Positions 41,026-49,274 of a DNA stretch of 53,554 nt are shown here, piece after piece (position 1 is the first letter of the stretch; each line of letters opens with the position of its first letter). The stretch lies in NCBI GenBank assembly GCA_945881915.1, contig CAMCVW010000021.1, positions 1 to 53,554 of the forward strand, written 5' to 3'. Source of the stretch: Thermoflexus hugenholtzii JAD2. Lineage in GTDB: Bacteria; Chloroflexota; Chloroflexia; Chloroflexales; Roseiflexaceae. The notes beneath the pieces were generated by a model. It was not told the DNA's origin. It saw only the letters and a program-made list of their open reading frames with translations, and ran no database searches. The translations under genes and the position numbers were made by a program.

Positions 41026-42927
41026 CTACTGCTTGGGGGCCAAATAGACCGTCGCCAACGGAGGTATGGTCAACACAATCGACGCCGCCATCCCATGGCA
41101 GGCAACGGACTCGACGCGCAGATGCGTCATTACTCCACTGCCACCCCATTGGGTGTCGTCGCTGTTCGAGATAATCTCCCAGCGACCATCTACCGGCACG
41201 CCGATGCGGTATTCGTGGCGCGGTACGGGCGTGAAGTTACAGATTACCACCACATTGCGGGCATCTGCGCCACCACGGCGCAACATCGCCACCACGCTCT
41301 GGTCGGCGTCGTCACAGGCAATCCAGTGGAAGCCCCACGGGTCGAAGTCCAATTCGTGCAAGGCAGGTTCGTCGCGATGGAGCCGATTCATGTCGGCCAC
41401 ATACTGCTGCAATCCCGCGTGCATCGGCTCGTTGAGCAGATACCAATCGAGCTCACGCTCATAGGACCACTCACGCCACTGACCGATGTCGCCACCCATG
41501 AAGAGCAGTTTTTTGCCAGATTGGCCATACATATAGCCATACAAGGTACGTAGATTGGCGAATTTTTGCCACTGATCGCCGGGCATTTTGCTCAACAACG
41601 AGCCTTTGCCGTGCACGACCTCGTCGTGTGACAAGGCCAGCGTGAATTGTTCACTGAACGAGTAGAGCGACCGAAAGGTCAGTTTGTTGTGGTGGTATCT
41701 GCGATGCACGGGGTCTTCGGTCATGTAGGTCAGCGTGTCGTGCATCCAGCCCATGTCCCACTTCATGTTGAAGCCCAGGCCGCCGATATACGTCGGCCGC
41801 GACACCATCGGCCAGGCCGTCGACTCTTCGGCGATCATCACAATTCCGGGGAAGCGCGCGTGCACCGCCTCGTTGAGGCGGCGCAACAACACAATTGCAT
41901 CGATGTTTTCGCGGCCTCCAAAGGCATTAGGAATCCATTCGCCCTCTTTGCGCGAATAGTCCAGATACAGCATCGACGCCACGGCATCGACGCGGATGCC
42001 ATCGATGTGGTAGCGGTCAAACCACGAAACAGCGCTCGACACCAAAAAGCTGCGCACCTCGTGGCGACCATAGTTGAAGATGTAACTGCCCCAGTCTGGA
42101 TGGTAGCCTTGGCGCGGATCGGCGTGCTCATAGATGGCAGTGCCATCGAACTGCGCCAGGCCATGCGCGTCGACGGCAAAGTGGGAGGGCACCCAGTCCA
42201 GGATCACGCCGACCTCGTTTTGGTGCAGGTAGTCGACGAATTCCATGAAGTCGGCGGGGCTGCCATAGCGACTCGTCGGCGCGTACAACCCCACCGACTG
42301 GTAGCCCCACGACCCGTCGTAGGGGTATTCCATGATGGGCAACAGCTCGACGTGGGTATAGTTCATCATCTTGCAGTAGTCGCCCAATTTGCGCGCCACG
42401 TCGAAGTAGCCCAACCACGAGCCATCCGGATTACGCATCCACGACCCCAAATGCACCTCGTAGATGCTCATCGGCATGCCGTTGGTGTTGCGGGTGGCGC
42501 GTGCCTCCATCCAGGCTGCATCGCCCCAGCGGTGCGCACTCAGATTACTGACAATCGAGGCGGTGTTGGGCCGGACTTCGCCAGCGGTAGCGAGGGGATC
42601 GGCTTTTTCGAGGAAGTCGCCGGTCTGTGTTTCGATGGAATATTTGTACGGCGTGCCGATAGGCACATGGGCAATGAAGCCCGCCCAGATGCCCGAAGAC
42701 CCCTGCGCCCAGAGCATGTTGCCGCCACGCTGCCAGCCATTGAAGTCGGCGATCACGGCAACACTACGGGCACCCGGCGCCCACACCGCAAAGTGCACAC
42801 CCGCGACGCCGTTTTGGAGGCACGGGATGGCACCGAGTTTTTCGTGGAGCGCAACGTGTGAACCTTCGTTGAACAGATATAAATCGTCTTGTGTCAGGAG
42901 TGTATGACCGGTGAGTTGAATGGGCAT
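41026..42927 (-). CDS. glgB: 1,4-alpha-glucan branching enzyme
   Basis: 633 aa GH13 enzyme. A CBM48-like N-terminal domain (VHFAVWAPGARSVAVIADFNGW) precedes the barrel. Conserved regions: region 1 DWVPSHFAVD, region 2 IDGIRVDAVASMLY with nucleophile D314, region 3 VMIAEESTAWP with general acid at E367/E368, region 4 LALSHDEVVHGKGSL. It makes alpha-1,6 branches in glycogen. I chose ATG 42927 with AGGAG 5 nt before. First gene of the glgB-GH57-aceB unit. Confidence 0.95.
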   Translation of the reverse strand: MPIQLTGHTLLTQDDLYLFNEGSHVALHEKLGAIPCLQNGVAGVHFAVWAPGARSVAVIADFNGWQRGGNMLWAQGSSGIWAGFIAHVPIGTPYKYSIETQTGDFLEKADPLATAGEVRPNTASIVSNLSAHRWGDAAWMEARATRNTNGMPMSIYEVHLGSWMRNPDGSWLGYFDVARKLGDYCKMMNYTHVELLPIMEYPYDGSWGYQSVGLYAPTSRYGSPADFMEFVDYLHQNEVGVILDWVPSHFAVDAHGLAQFDGTAIYEHADPRQGYHPDWGSYIFNYGRHEVRSFLVSSAVSWFDRYHIDGIRVDAVASMLYLDYSRKEGEWIPNAFGGRENIDAIVLLRRLNEAVHARFPGIVMIAEESTAWPMVSRPTYIGGLGFNMKWDMGWMHDTLTYMTEDPVHRRYHHNKLTFRSLYSFSEQFTLALSHDEVVHGKGSLLSKMPGDQWQKFANLRTLYGYMYGQSGKKLLFMGGDIGQWREWSYERELDWYLLNEPMHAGLQQYVADMNRLHRDEPALHELDFDPWGFHWIACDDADQSVVAMLRRGGADARNVVVICNFTPVPRHEYRIGVPVDGRWEIISNSDDTQWGGSGVMTHLRVESVACHGMAASIVLTIPPLATVYLAPKQ

Positions 42928-42966
42928 AGACGCTCCTATTTTACGAGACACAACGACGGTTCTCTG

Positions 42967-44283
42967 CTACCGGCTGTTTACTGCATCGCGTACCGCATCA
43001 TAGAACGGATCAACCGCGACGACAGATTCCAAATCAGCCAAACCCGCTGCGTTTTGGGGATCGAGCAACGTCTGTGCCCAGCCGCGCAGAAACTGTGCAC
43101 TCGTCAGTGTGTTGTCTTGGGCCAATGCGGTGGTGGTCAATCGTACCACATTATCTACGACAATCTCACCAAACGGCGCCAAATCGCTCGGGAATGCGGG
43201 ATTCTGTGTGTCGACCAGCGCCGTCGGTTGATAGCGTTTGAGGACGGCCACCGCTGCATCGTAGTCGCCATACAACAGCGCACTCATAAACGGCGAAGCG
43301 TCATCGACTTTTGGTGCACGCAACGTCACCATGCGCTTGAGCACTGCGACGGTCCAGGTGTCTGCTTCGTTCGTTGGCGTGACGCCGTCTGTCAACAAGG
43401 CGGCGACAACATTCCAACGTCCTGCTTCGGCTGCGGTGATTGCAGCTTGGATCGTCGCGTCATCGCTGGGCATGGGTTGCTTGAGGACAAATGCGTTCCC
43501 GTCCCAAGAATAGACTTCTTCAGCGCCCGACTGCACGCTACAGGCATAACAAAAGACGTAGTAGTCTGTAGCATCACCGACTGCGTCGAGTACTCCGTCA
43601 CCATTGACGTCCGCCATGGTCAATGCCCAGCCGCCGGCATCAGAATTGGTGGTCAATTCGAGTTTCAACGATTTGCCATCGAACGAAAAAATCTGCCCAA
43701 AGCTGCTATGCGCACCGACGCCACCCTCGACCAGGAGGAAGGTCGTTCCTTCGCGGTAGGTCGGAATCTCGCGCAGGCTCACAATGTACTGTCCGTCTTT
43801 GAAGTCAAATTCAGTGATTTTTTGCAGTCCCGTGGCAGTTTTTTGATAAATAGCCAACGGATGGTACGAGACATATTCTTCGTTGCCACCCTCATCATTT
43901 GCCCTGCCCATGGTCAGGCTGGCAAAATACGGGCCGTCGGTGCCTTCCATGAGCTGGATGACGGCTGTTTCGCCCTGACCTGAAGCGCTCAAACCGTCCG
44001 CATCGGGGGTTGCGGTGGGTGCGAGGGCCGCTTCGGCCGTTGCCACAATCGCGGTGGCATCGACAGCGTCGACATTGCTCGGCGTCATTGTTGGCACCAC
44101 AAACAGCGTCGGGGCTGCCGTCTCGGTGTCTACTGCTTGTACGGTACTGGTGGTCGGAACGATCGCCGTCGCTGTTTTTGCGTTATCTTCGGGGATGGTC
44201 CCCGGTTGCGACTCCGCTGCGGGCGCTCCACACGCCACCAATACACACACCACCGCACCCACCCATACACTGCGCAGCCACAT
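42967..44283 (-). CDS. Hypothetical lipoprotein with a Ca-loop-like repeat motif
   Basis: 438 aa. Signal peptide with lipobox (VVCVLVACG), then a Thr/Ala-rich low-complexity linker to about residue 95. The middle part (100-260) resembles VCBS/FG-GAP type repeats; it holds the calcium-loop-like MADVNGDGVLDAVGD. The rest (265-438) is helical and Ala-rich, rather like tetratricopeptide arrays. No specific family recognised. AGAGG lies before the ATG. It is probably anchored to the outer face of the membrane; function unknown. Confidence 0.75.
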   Translation of the reverse strand: MWLRSVWVGAVVCVLVACGAPAAESQPGTIPEDNAKTATAIVPTTSTVQAVDTETAAPTLFVVPTMTPSNVDAVDATAIVATAEAALAPTATPDADGLSASGQGETAVIQLMEGTDGPYFASLTMGRANDEGGNEEYVSYHPLAIYQKTATGLQKITEFDFKDGQYIVSLREIPTYREGTTFLLVEGGVGAHSSFGQIFSFDGKSLKLELTTNSDAGGWALTMADVNGDGVLDAVGDATDYYVFCYACSVQSGAEEVYSWDGNAFVLKQPMPSDDATIQAAITAAEAGRWNVVAALLTDGVTPTNEADTWTVAVLKRMVTLRAPKVDDASPFMSALLYGDYDAAVAVLKRYQPTALVDTQNPAFPSDLAPFGEIVVDNVVRLTTTALAQDNTLTSAQFLRGWAQTLLDPQNAAGLADLESVVAVDPFYDAVRDAVNSR

Positions 44284-44672
44284 AACAGCCTCTTTTATCT
44301 GTAGATCGAATATTTATAGTTTACACGACCAAGGGTGCTCGCATGCCCACACTGCGCTGAGGTTTTGCTTACTACGTACTGAGGTATTCTGTCGTTTCGC
44401 GGTGCTACCCGCACCTGCGTTTCGCCGAATCTGTCTGCTGTCATTTTGCTAGAGCGCATTCATAAGCTATCTACGCACATCCACTGCCGCGCACAGGAAG
44501 CTGTGACGTGAGCGGGCGTATCAGGATACTGAAAAAAACCTGACAGGGACGTTTTTCCTGTGAAAAATCAAATTTATGCTTCACCAATCATTCATGGTGT
44601 AACGAATAATCATTCCACTATCAGCCACACGGCGCCTAGCAGGCGATGCAACGCAACACGCCGTTGCGAAAT
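44284..44672. other. Intergenic stretch, no gene seen
   Basis: 389 bp between the lipoprotein gene start and the end of the fused permease-prenyltransferase gene. I see no open frame with support and no tRNA. A weak hairpin with a T run on the minus strand (ACAGG/CCTGT, 44543-44561, A tract 44532-44538) could end transcription of the ABC transporter operon. TATAAA on the minus strand near 44312 may be part of the lipoprotein promoter. Confidence 0.5.
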
Positions 44673-46325
44673 CTAAACCCACAGCGCAATCACCCAACCC
44701 AGCACATACAGCAGACCAAAGCGCATGTGGAGAACGGCTGAGCCGCGCAGGACGGAATGAAGCTTTTCGGCGGCGTCCTCGGTCGCTGCGGTGCGCATCA
44801 AGCGCCACGCCAACGGTGCCACTGCATAGCAGAGGAGCGTCGGCCACGGCGCCAATCCCAGTGCGATGAGTACCAGCACGCTGACAAAAGCACCGCCCAC
44901 CAGCACATAGAACTCGACGCGCGCGCCGGCGCGACCCAACATGGTGGCCAGGGTACGCTTGTGATTGAGGATGTCGGTGTCGATGTCGCGCAGATTGTTG
45001 GCGTGCAGAATCGCTGCCACTACAAATGCCACGGGCAGCGATGCCCAGATGGCCGGCCACGAGACGACCGGTTGCTGCAGGTAGTACGACCCCAACACCA
45101 TCACTGGCCCCATAAAGATGAACACCGCCAGCTCGCCCAAGCCCACATAGGCCAATGCGAACGGCCCCGCGGTATAGAAGTAGCCCACCGCCACACTACA
45201 CAACCCGAGCCAAAAGATGAACGGACCCGTCATGTAAACAAGGTACAACCCAATGGTTGAGCCGACGGCAAACGCGATGATGCCGGCCCAAAATATCTGG
45301 TTGGGCGTCATTTCGCCGCGGAGCAACGCGCCACCGGTACCCTTGACCGCCGGGGTGTCCGTGCCTTTTTTGTAGTCGTAGTAGTCGTTCATCAGGTTCG
45401 TCCCGCCCTGGATGGCAATCGACCCGATCAGCGCCAACGCCAGCCATAGCCAGTTGAGCCCACCCTGCTGCGCGGCAATGGAAGCGCCGAGGAGCACCGG
45501 GATGATGGCTGCGGTATAACTCCACGGGCGCACGGCACCCCACCATTTTTTGAGCAACGGCATACGTGACTCCTTGACGGTGTGGCGCCAGGGCACCACT
45601 AACCGCTCGACTTCGTCCAATCCAATCGTGATTATCCAGCCCAATGCAGCGATGACACACACCGACGCCATCATGTCGGCGATGGAATACAACTCGTACG
45701 ACTGCCAGATGCGGTAGCCGATGCCATTACTGGCCCCAACGAACTCCACGCCGACGATGAGCGTCAGCGCAAACCCCATCGCCAGCTTCCAGCCTTCGAT
45801 AATCGCGGGTAGGCTGGCGGGCAGCGCCACGGTGCGGAACAACGTCCGTTGATTGGCACCATAGACGCGACCGACCTCGAAGAAGCGTTGGTCGATTTGC
45901 ATCACCCCGCCGATGGTGTGAATCACCACCATCAAAAAGACACTGATGGCCACCGTGACGATTTTGCTCACTTCGCCAATCCCCAGCACCACGATCACCA
46001 ATGGCAACAAGGCGATTTTGGGGACCGGGTAGAGCATCGTCGCTAACGGGCGCACCAGCAGATAGACCGTGCGATTCAAGCCGCTCCAGATGCCCAACAG
46101 TGTGGCGGGAATAGCGCCAATCAAAAAGCCCAGCGCGATGCGTCTGCTACTAATCAGCACATCGGCCACCATCGATCCGTCGGCCAAGCCTTTTGCTAAT
46201 GCGACCACGACCTCGCTGGGCGGCGGGATGAAAATCCGATTGAGCAGGCCCAGCTGGACGGCCGCCTCCCACAGCACCACCAACAGCAGCGGCGACAACC
46301 ACGACAACCAGCGGTTTTGGGGCAT
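44673..46325 (-). CDS. In-frame fusion: SsuC/TauC-type ABC permease with a MenA/UbiA prenyltransferase
   Basis: 550 aa. Residues 1-252 are a complete six-helix ABC permease of the sulfonate/nitrate/thiamine-precursor class, with the EAA loop GANQRTLFRTVALPASLPAI. Residues 255-550 are a complete UbiA-family enzyme with both Asp-rich sites: NDYYDYKKGTD and NNLRDIDTDILNHKRTLA, most like 1,4-dihydroxy-2-naphthoate prenyltransferase (MenA). At the junction, AGGAG (45570-45574) lies 6 nt before an internal ATG (45561-45563, MPLLKKWW). Between them TCA (45567-45569) would be a TGA stop with one base change. So the fusion looks like a recent stop loss or a sequencing error; both products may be made. 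The ATPase gene overlaps upstream by one base. Confidence 0.85.
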   Translation of the reverse strand: MPQNRWLSWLSPLLLVVLWEAAVQLGLLNRIFIPPPSEVVVALAKGLADGSMVADVLISSRRIALGFLIGAIPATLLGIWSGLNRTVYLLVRPLATMLYPVPKIALLPLVIVVLGIGEVSKIVTVAISVFLMVVIHTIGGVMQIDQRFFEVGRVYGANQRTLFRTVALPASLPAIIEGWKLAMGFALTLIVGVEFVGASNGIGYRIWQSYELYSIADMMASVCVIAALGWIITIGLDEVERLVVPWRHTVKESRMPLLKKWWGAVRPWSYTAAIIPVLLGASIAAQQGGLNWLWLALALIGSIAIQGGTNLMNDYYDYKKGTDTPAVKGTGGALLRGEMTPNQIFWAGIIAFAVGSTIGLYLVYMTGPFIFWLGLCSVAVGYFYTAGPFALAYVGLGELAVFIFMGPVMVLGSYYLQQPVVSWPAIWASLPVAFVVAAILHANNLRDIDTDILNHKRTLATMLGRAGARVEFYVLVGGAFVSVLVLIALGLAPWPTLLCYAVAPLAWRLMRTAATEDAAEKLHSVLRGSAVLHMRFGLLYVLGWVIALWV

Positions 46326-47092
46326 CAGTTCACCCCTTCGTGCATCTGTACGTCGACTTCTTGGCGAATCTGGGCCCAGATGTCGGCAAAGGCCTGGTTG
46401 AAGGCCGGCAACGCACGTTTGTCGGCGCTGGGCACATCGGCCAATTGCGGCGTCAGGTCGGCGATGATACGGCCCGGCCGCGCCGACATGACGATAATCC
46501 GATCGGCCACGATGAGCGCTTCGTCGATGGCATGCGTCACAAACAGCATCGTGCCGCAGACGCCCTGACGGCGCAGGTCACAGACGAGTTCTTGCATAAT
46601 CAGGCGCGTCTGGGCGTCGAGTGCGGCGAATGGTTCGTCGAAGAGCACGATGTCTGGTTGGATTGCCAGCGCCCGGGCGATGCCCACCCGCTGCTGCATG
46701 CCGCCGGATAACTGATGCGGGTACGCGTCGATGAAGCGTTGCAGACCCATTCGGTCGGCCCATTCACGGGCGATGACGCGGCACTGCTCTGCCGGGGTAC
46801 CACGTGTCATCAGCCCATAGCTGATGTTGTCGGCCACCGACATCCAGGGGAACAACAGCCCGCTCTGGAATACCATGGCCCGTTTTGCACCGGCCGCCAC
46901 CTGCAACGAACCGACACTGACCCGCTCGAGGCCGGCGATGGTGCGCAAGAGTGTCGTTTTGCCACAGCCGCTCGGACCGACCACGGCGACGGCGCTCTGA
47001 TCGGCAATCGTCAACGAGATGTCAGTCAGCGCCTCGACTCCATTGGGATAGGTCAAGCCAGCCTGTATAAATACAATGGGTGCTGCCTGCAT
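46325..47092 (-). CDS. ABC transporter ATP-binding protein (SsuB/TauB/NrtD-type)
   Basis: 255 aa. Walker A GPSGCGKTT, Q-loop MVFQSGLLFPW, signature LSGGMQQR, Walker B IVLFDEPFAALD, H-loop THAIDEAL. The class imports sulfonates, nitrate, thiamine precursors or similar small molecules. The stop overlaps the permease start (TGATG). The binding protein is encoded 75 nt upstream, with a hairpin (47111-47138) in the gap that probably lowers expression of the membrane genes relative to the binding protein. Confidence 0.93.
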   Translation of the reverse strand: MQAAPIVFIQAGLTYPNGVEALTDISLTIADQSAVAVVGPSGCGKTTLLRTIAGLERVSVGSLQVAAGAKRAMVFQSGLLFPWMSVADNISYGLMTRGTPAEQCRVIAREWADRMGLQRFIDAYPHQLSGGMQQRVGIARALAIQPDIVLFDEPFAALDAQTRLIMQELVCDLRRQGVCGTMLFVTHAIDEALIVADRIIVMSARPGRIIADLTPQLADVPSADKRALPAFNQAFADIWAQIRQEVDVQMHEGVN

Positions 47093-47110
47093 AGCTATAC
47101 TCGCAATACA

Positions 47111-47138
47111 AAACGCGCCGTCCTGCGACGCCGCGTTT
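47111..47138 (-). terminator. Intra-operon hairpin between binding-protein and ATPase genes
   Basis: AAACGCG/CGCGTTT plus CGTC/GACG, one C/C mismatch. On the minus strand the T run is within the stem; partial termination or mRNA protection is likely. Confidence 0.45.
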
Positions 47139-47166
47139 CGTGGAAGAGGATACCGGATTCGGCGTG

Positions 47167-48246
47167 TTACTTGCCGGTTGCCCGGGCAACCAGGTCTGTG
47201 TTGATCAACGTATTGATGTCTAGGTCTGTATCATACTCCAAATAGCCGCGCTCGCGGAAGTACGACTGCAGCGTCTTGAGGTTTTCGACCGGAATGACGC
47301 CCTCGGCGTTGTAATGGGGTGCGGACGCTTTTTCGACCACGGCTGCTGGGACCTTGGTGTACTTTTCGATAATCGCGGCAATCTCGGGCGTCATGTAGTT
47401 GCCTTGCAAATCGCCGCAGGCCTTCAGGTACGCGCGCATGAAGCCTTCGGAAGTCTTGGTGTCGGCCAACATCGCCTCGCCCATGTACAGATAGGTCGCA
47501 TAGAAGCCATCGATGAAGTCGTTGGCCAAGACCGCAACCGTGCCGTTTTGGACATTGATGGTCGCCAATGGCTCACCCAGAATGGCGGCGTCGATCGAGC
47601 CGTTTTCGAGTGCTGCCGGCACATCCTTGAAGCCCACGGTGACCAACTCGATGTCGGCCATCGTCAAGCCGTTCTTGATAAGTGCCTGATCGACCCAGTA
47701 CTCGGTGGCTGCGCCAGTGGCGTTGATGGCGACCTTTTTGCCCTTGAGGTCAGCGACGGATTTGAGCTCGTCGACGCGCTTGGCACTGATGACCAGCGGG
47801 CTCGTCATCGGCGCAGATTCGTTGTGCATCGGGGCCACAATCGAGAACTTCACGCCACGGGCGGCGGCGTTGAGCAAGCCTGCACCGGCACCACCGAATG
47901 CGGCATCGAAGTTGCCTGCGGCCATCTGGACCACCGGCTCGCTGCCACCTTGGACTGGCGTCGATTCGATCTGGATGCCCTCGGCGGCGAAGTAGCCACG
48001 CTCGATGCCCACGTACAACGGTGCATAGATCATCACCGGTACAAAGCCCAAGCGCACGATTTTGAGTTCGGCGGGGGCGGCTACCGTCGCCTCAGCGGCT
48101 GCCGGCTCTGCGGTGGCGACAAGTTCGACGACAACGGTCATTTCGGCAGGGGATGGGATTGGCTCGGTGGCAGGCGCGGCAGCACCACAGCTTGCCAGAA
48201 CCATAGAAACCATCAACAGGCTTATCAAACGTTTCATTCGTTTCAC
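47167..48246 (-). CDS. ABC transporter substrate-binding lipoprotein (NMT1/SsuA-like)
   Basis: 359 aa. Signal peptide with lipobox (MVLASCG), a Thr/Pro/Ala-rich linker to about 60, then a two-lobe periplasmic-binding fold (IVRLGFVPVMIYAPLYVGIE, RGYFAAEGIQIE, DLKGKKVAINATGAATEYW, DAAILGEPLATINVQNG). This is the class that binds aliphatic sulfonates, nitrate, taurine or thiamine precursors. The ligand cannot be read from sequence; the prenyltransferase fused to the partner permease would fit an aromatic or quinone precursor, but that is a guess. Start is GTG 48246 or ATG 48237; neither has a clear site. Confidence 0.9.
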   Translation of the reverse strand: MKRMKRLISLLMVSMVLASCGAAAPATEPIPSPAEMTVVVELVATAEPAAAEATVAAPAELKIVRLGFVPVMIYAPLYVGIERGYFAAEGIQIESTPVQGGSEPVVQMAAGNFDAAFGGAGAGLLNAAARGVKFSIVAPMHNESAPMTSPLVISAKRVDELKSVADLKGKKVAINATGAATEYWVDQALIKNGLTMADIELVTVGFKDVPAALENGSIDAAILGEPLATINVQNGTVAVLANDFIDGFYATYLYMGEAMLADTKTSEGFMRAYLKACGDLQGNYMTPEIAAIIEKYTKVPAAVVEKASAPHYNAEGVIPVENLKTLQSYFRERGYLEYDTDLDINTLINTDLVARATGK

Positions 48247-48317
48247 ACTTTCGTCTTACAGTCTCTGTAACGGACAACATTGTACCAGAATTCACGACGT
48301 CGGGGGCGTTAAGATAG

Positions 48318-49124
48318 ACGGGCCATGGAATCGTGTGCGAGATGGAGAATTACTGTGTGGATGTGGTGCAGTTCATCTGAGATGCAGCGCTGTAAGCATC
48401 TTGTACACGATGGCATGCCGACGTCGGACATTTGCCATACGACATCGCCGACAGTCGGCATGCCATGACGGTGTCCCGTCATTCCATGGGCCGTGGCGTT
48501 TGTGTCGGGCGCAGCGATTGTCCGGGCCATGGAATCGTGTGCGAGATGCAATACGTGTACGCCCCGCGATACAACAACTACTCTCTGAAACCTACTCACT
48601 GATAACTATAAATAGTCGGCATGCCATGACGGCAGGGGGAATCGTATGCCAGACGGCGAATCACAGCGTATCTGAGATGCAGTCAAGTAAGCATCTCATA
48701 CACGATGGCATGCCGACGACGGACAATTGCCATACGACAACGCCGATAGTCGGCATGCCATCACGGCAGGGGGAATCGTGTGCACGATGGCGAATCTCAG
48801 CGTATCTGAGATGCAGTCAAGTAAGCATCTTGTACACGATGGCATGCCGACGACGGACATTTGCCATACGACATCGCCGACAGTCGGCATGCCATGACGG
48901 CAGGGGGAATCGTATGCAAGATGGAGAATCACAGCGTATCTGAGATGCAGTCAAGTAAGCATCTTGTACACGATGGCATGCCGACGACGGCAGGGGGAAT
49001 CGTGTGCAAGATGGCGAATCACAGCGTATCTGAGATGCAGTCAAGTAAGCATCTTGTACACGATGGCATGCCGACGACGGACAATTGCCATACGACATCG
49101 CCGACAGTCGGCATGCCATGACGG
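48318..49124. repeat. Tandem array of 134-bp composite inverted-repeat units
   Basis: Fills the gap between two divergent genes. Each unit holds two dyads. Dyad A: ATCGTGTGCAAGATG and, 36 nt later, CATCTTGTACACGAT. Dyad B: GGCATGCCGAC and, 31 nt later, GTCGGCATGCC. Start points of GATGGCATGCC are 48409, 48704, 48838, 48972 and 49062, so the period is 134, 134, then 90. Ten GGCATGCC octamers occur (48412, 48457, 48618, 48707, 48752, 48841, 48886, 48975, 49065, 49110), spaced 45 and 89-90. The first part (48318-48610) is a diverged copy and contains a longer-spaced ATTCCATGG/CCATGGAAT pair. 134 is not a multiple of 3 and no frame is kept, so it is not protein-coding. Function unknown. Confidence 0.93.
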
Positions 49125-49163
49125 GTTGAGGGGACGTTTCATGCCGCACCGAGACAACCCATC

Positions 49164-49198
49164 CAATTCATAATTCATAATTCATAATTCCTCATTCA
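49164..49198 (-). repeat. AT-rich heptanucleotide repeat (copy 2, inverted)
   Basis: Five units of TAATTCA-type heptamers, the reverse complement of the repeat at 22595 and 53349. It ends two bases before the -35 box of the kinase gene. Confidence 0.75.
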
Positions 49199-49200
49199 TT

Positions 49201-49229
49201 TTGACACTGTTCCCAGCACAACCTAAAAT
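49201..49229 (+). promoter_or_regulatory. Promoter of the GAF-GAF-PAS histidine kinase gene
   Basis: TTGACA (49201-49206), 17-nt spacer, TAAAAT (49224-49229), about 46 nt before the ATG. Near-consensus sigma70 form, placed just after the repeat array. Confidence 0.75.
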
Positions 49230-49274
49230 AGACTGATAGAATTTTGCCTCATAGATACTTGAGTATCCCACCAT

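Noticed and set aside
48318-49124. CRISPR array or protein-coding repeats in the dyad array
   Set aside because: Units are nearly identical throughout, so there are no unique spacers; 134 bp is not a multiple of three and open frames shift between units.
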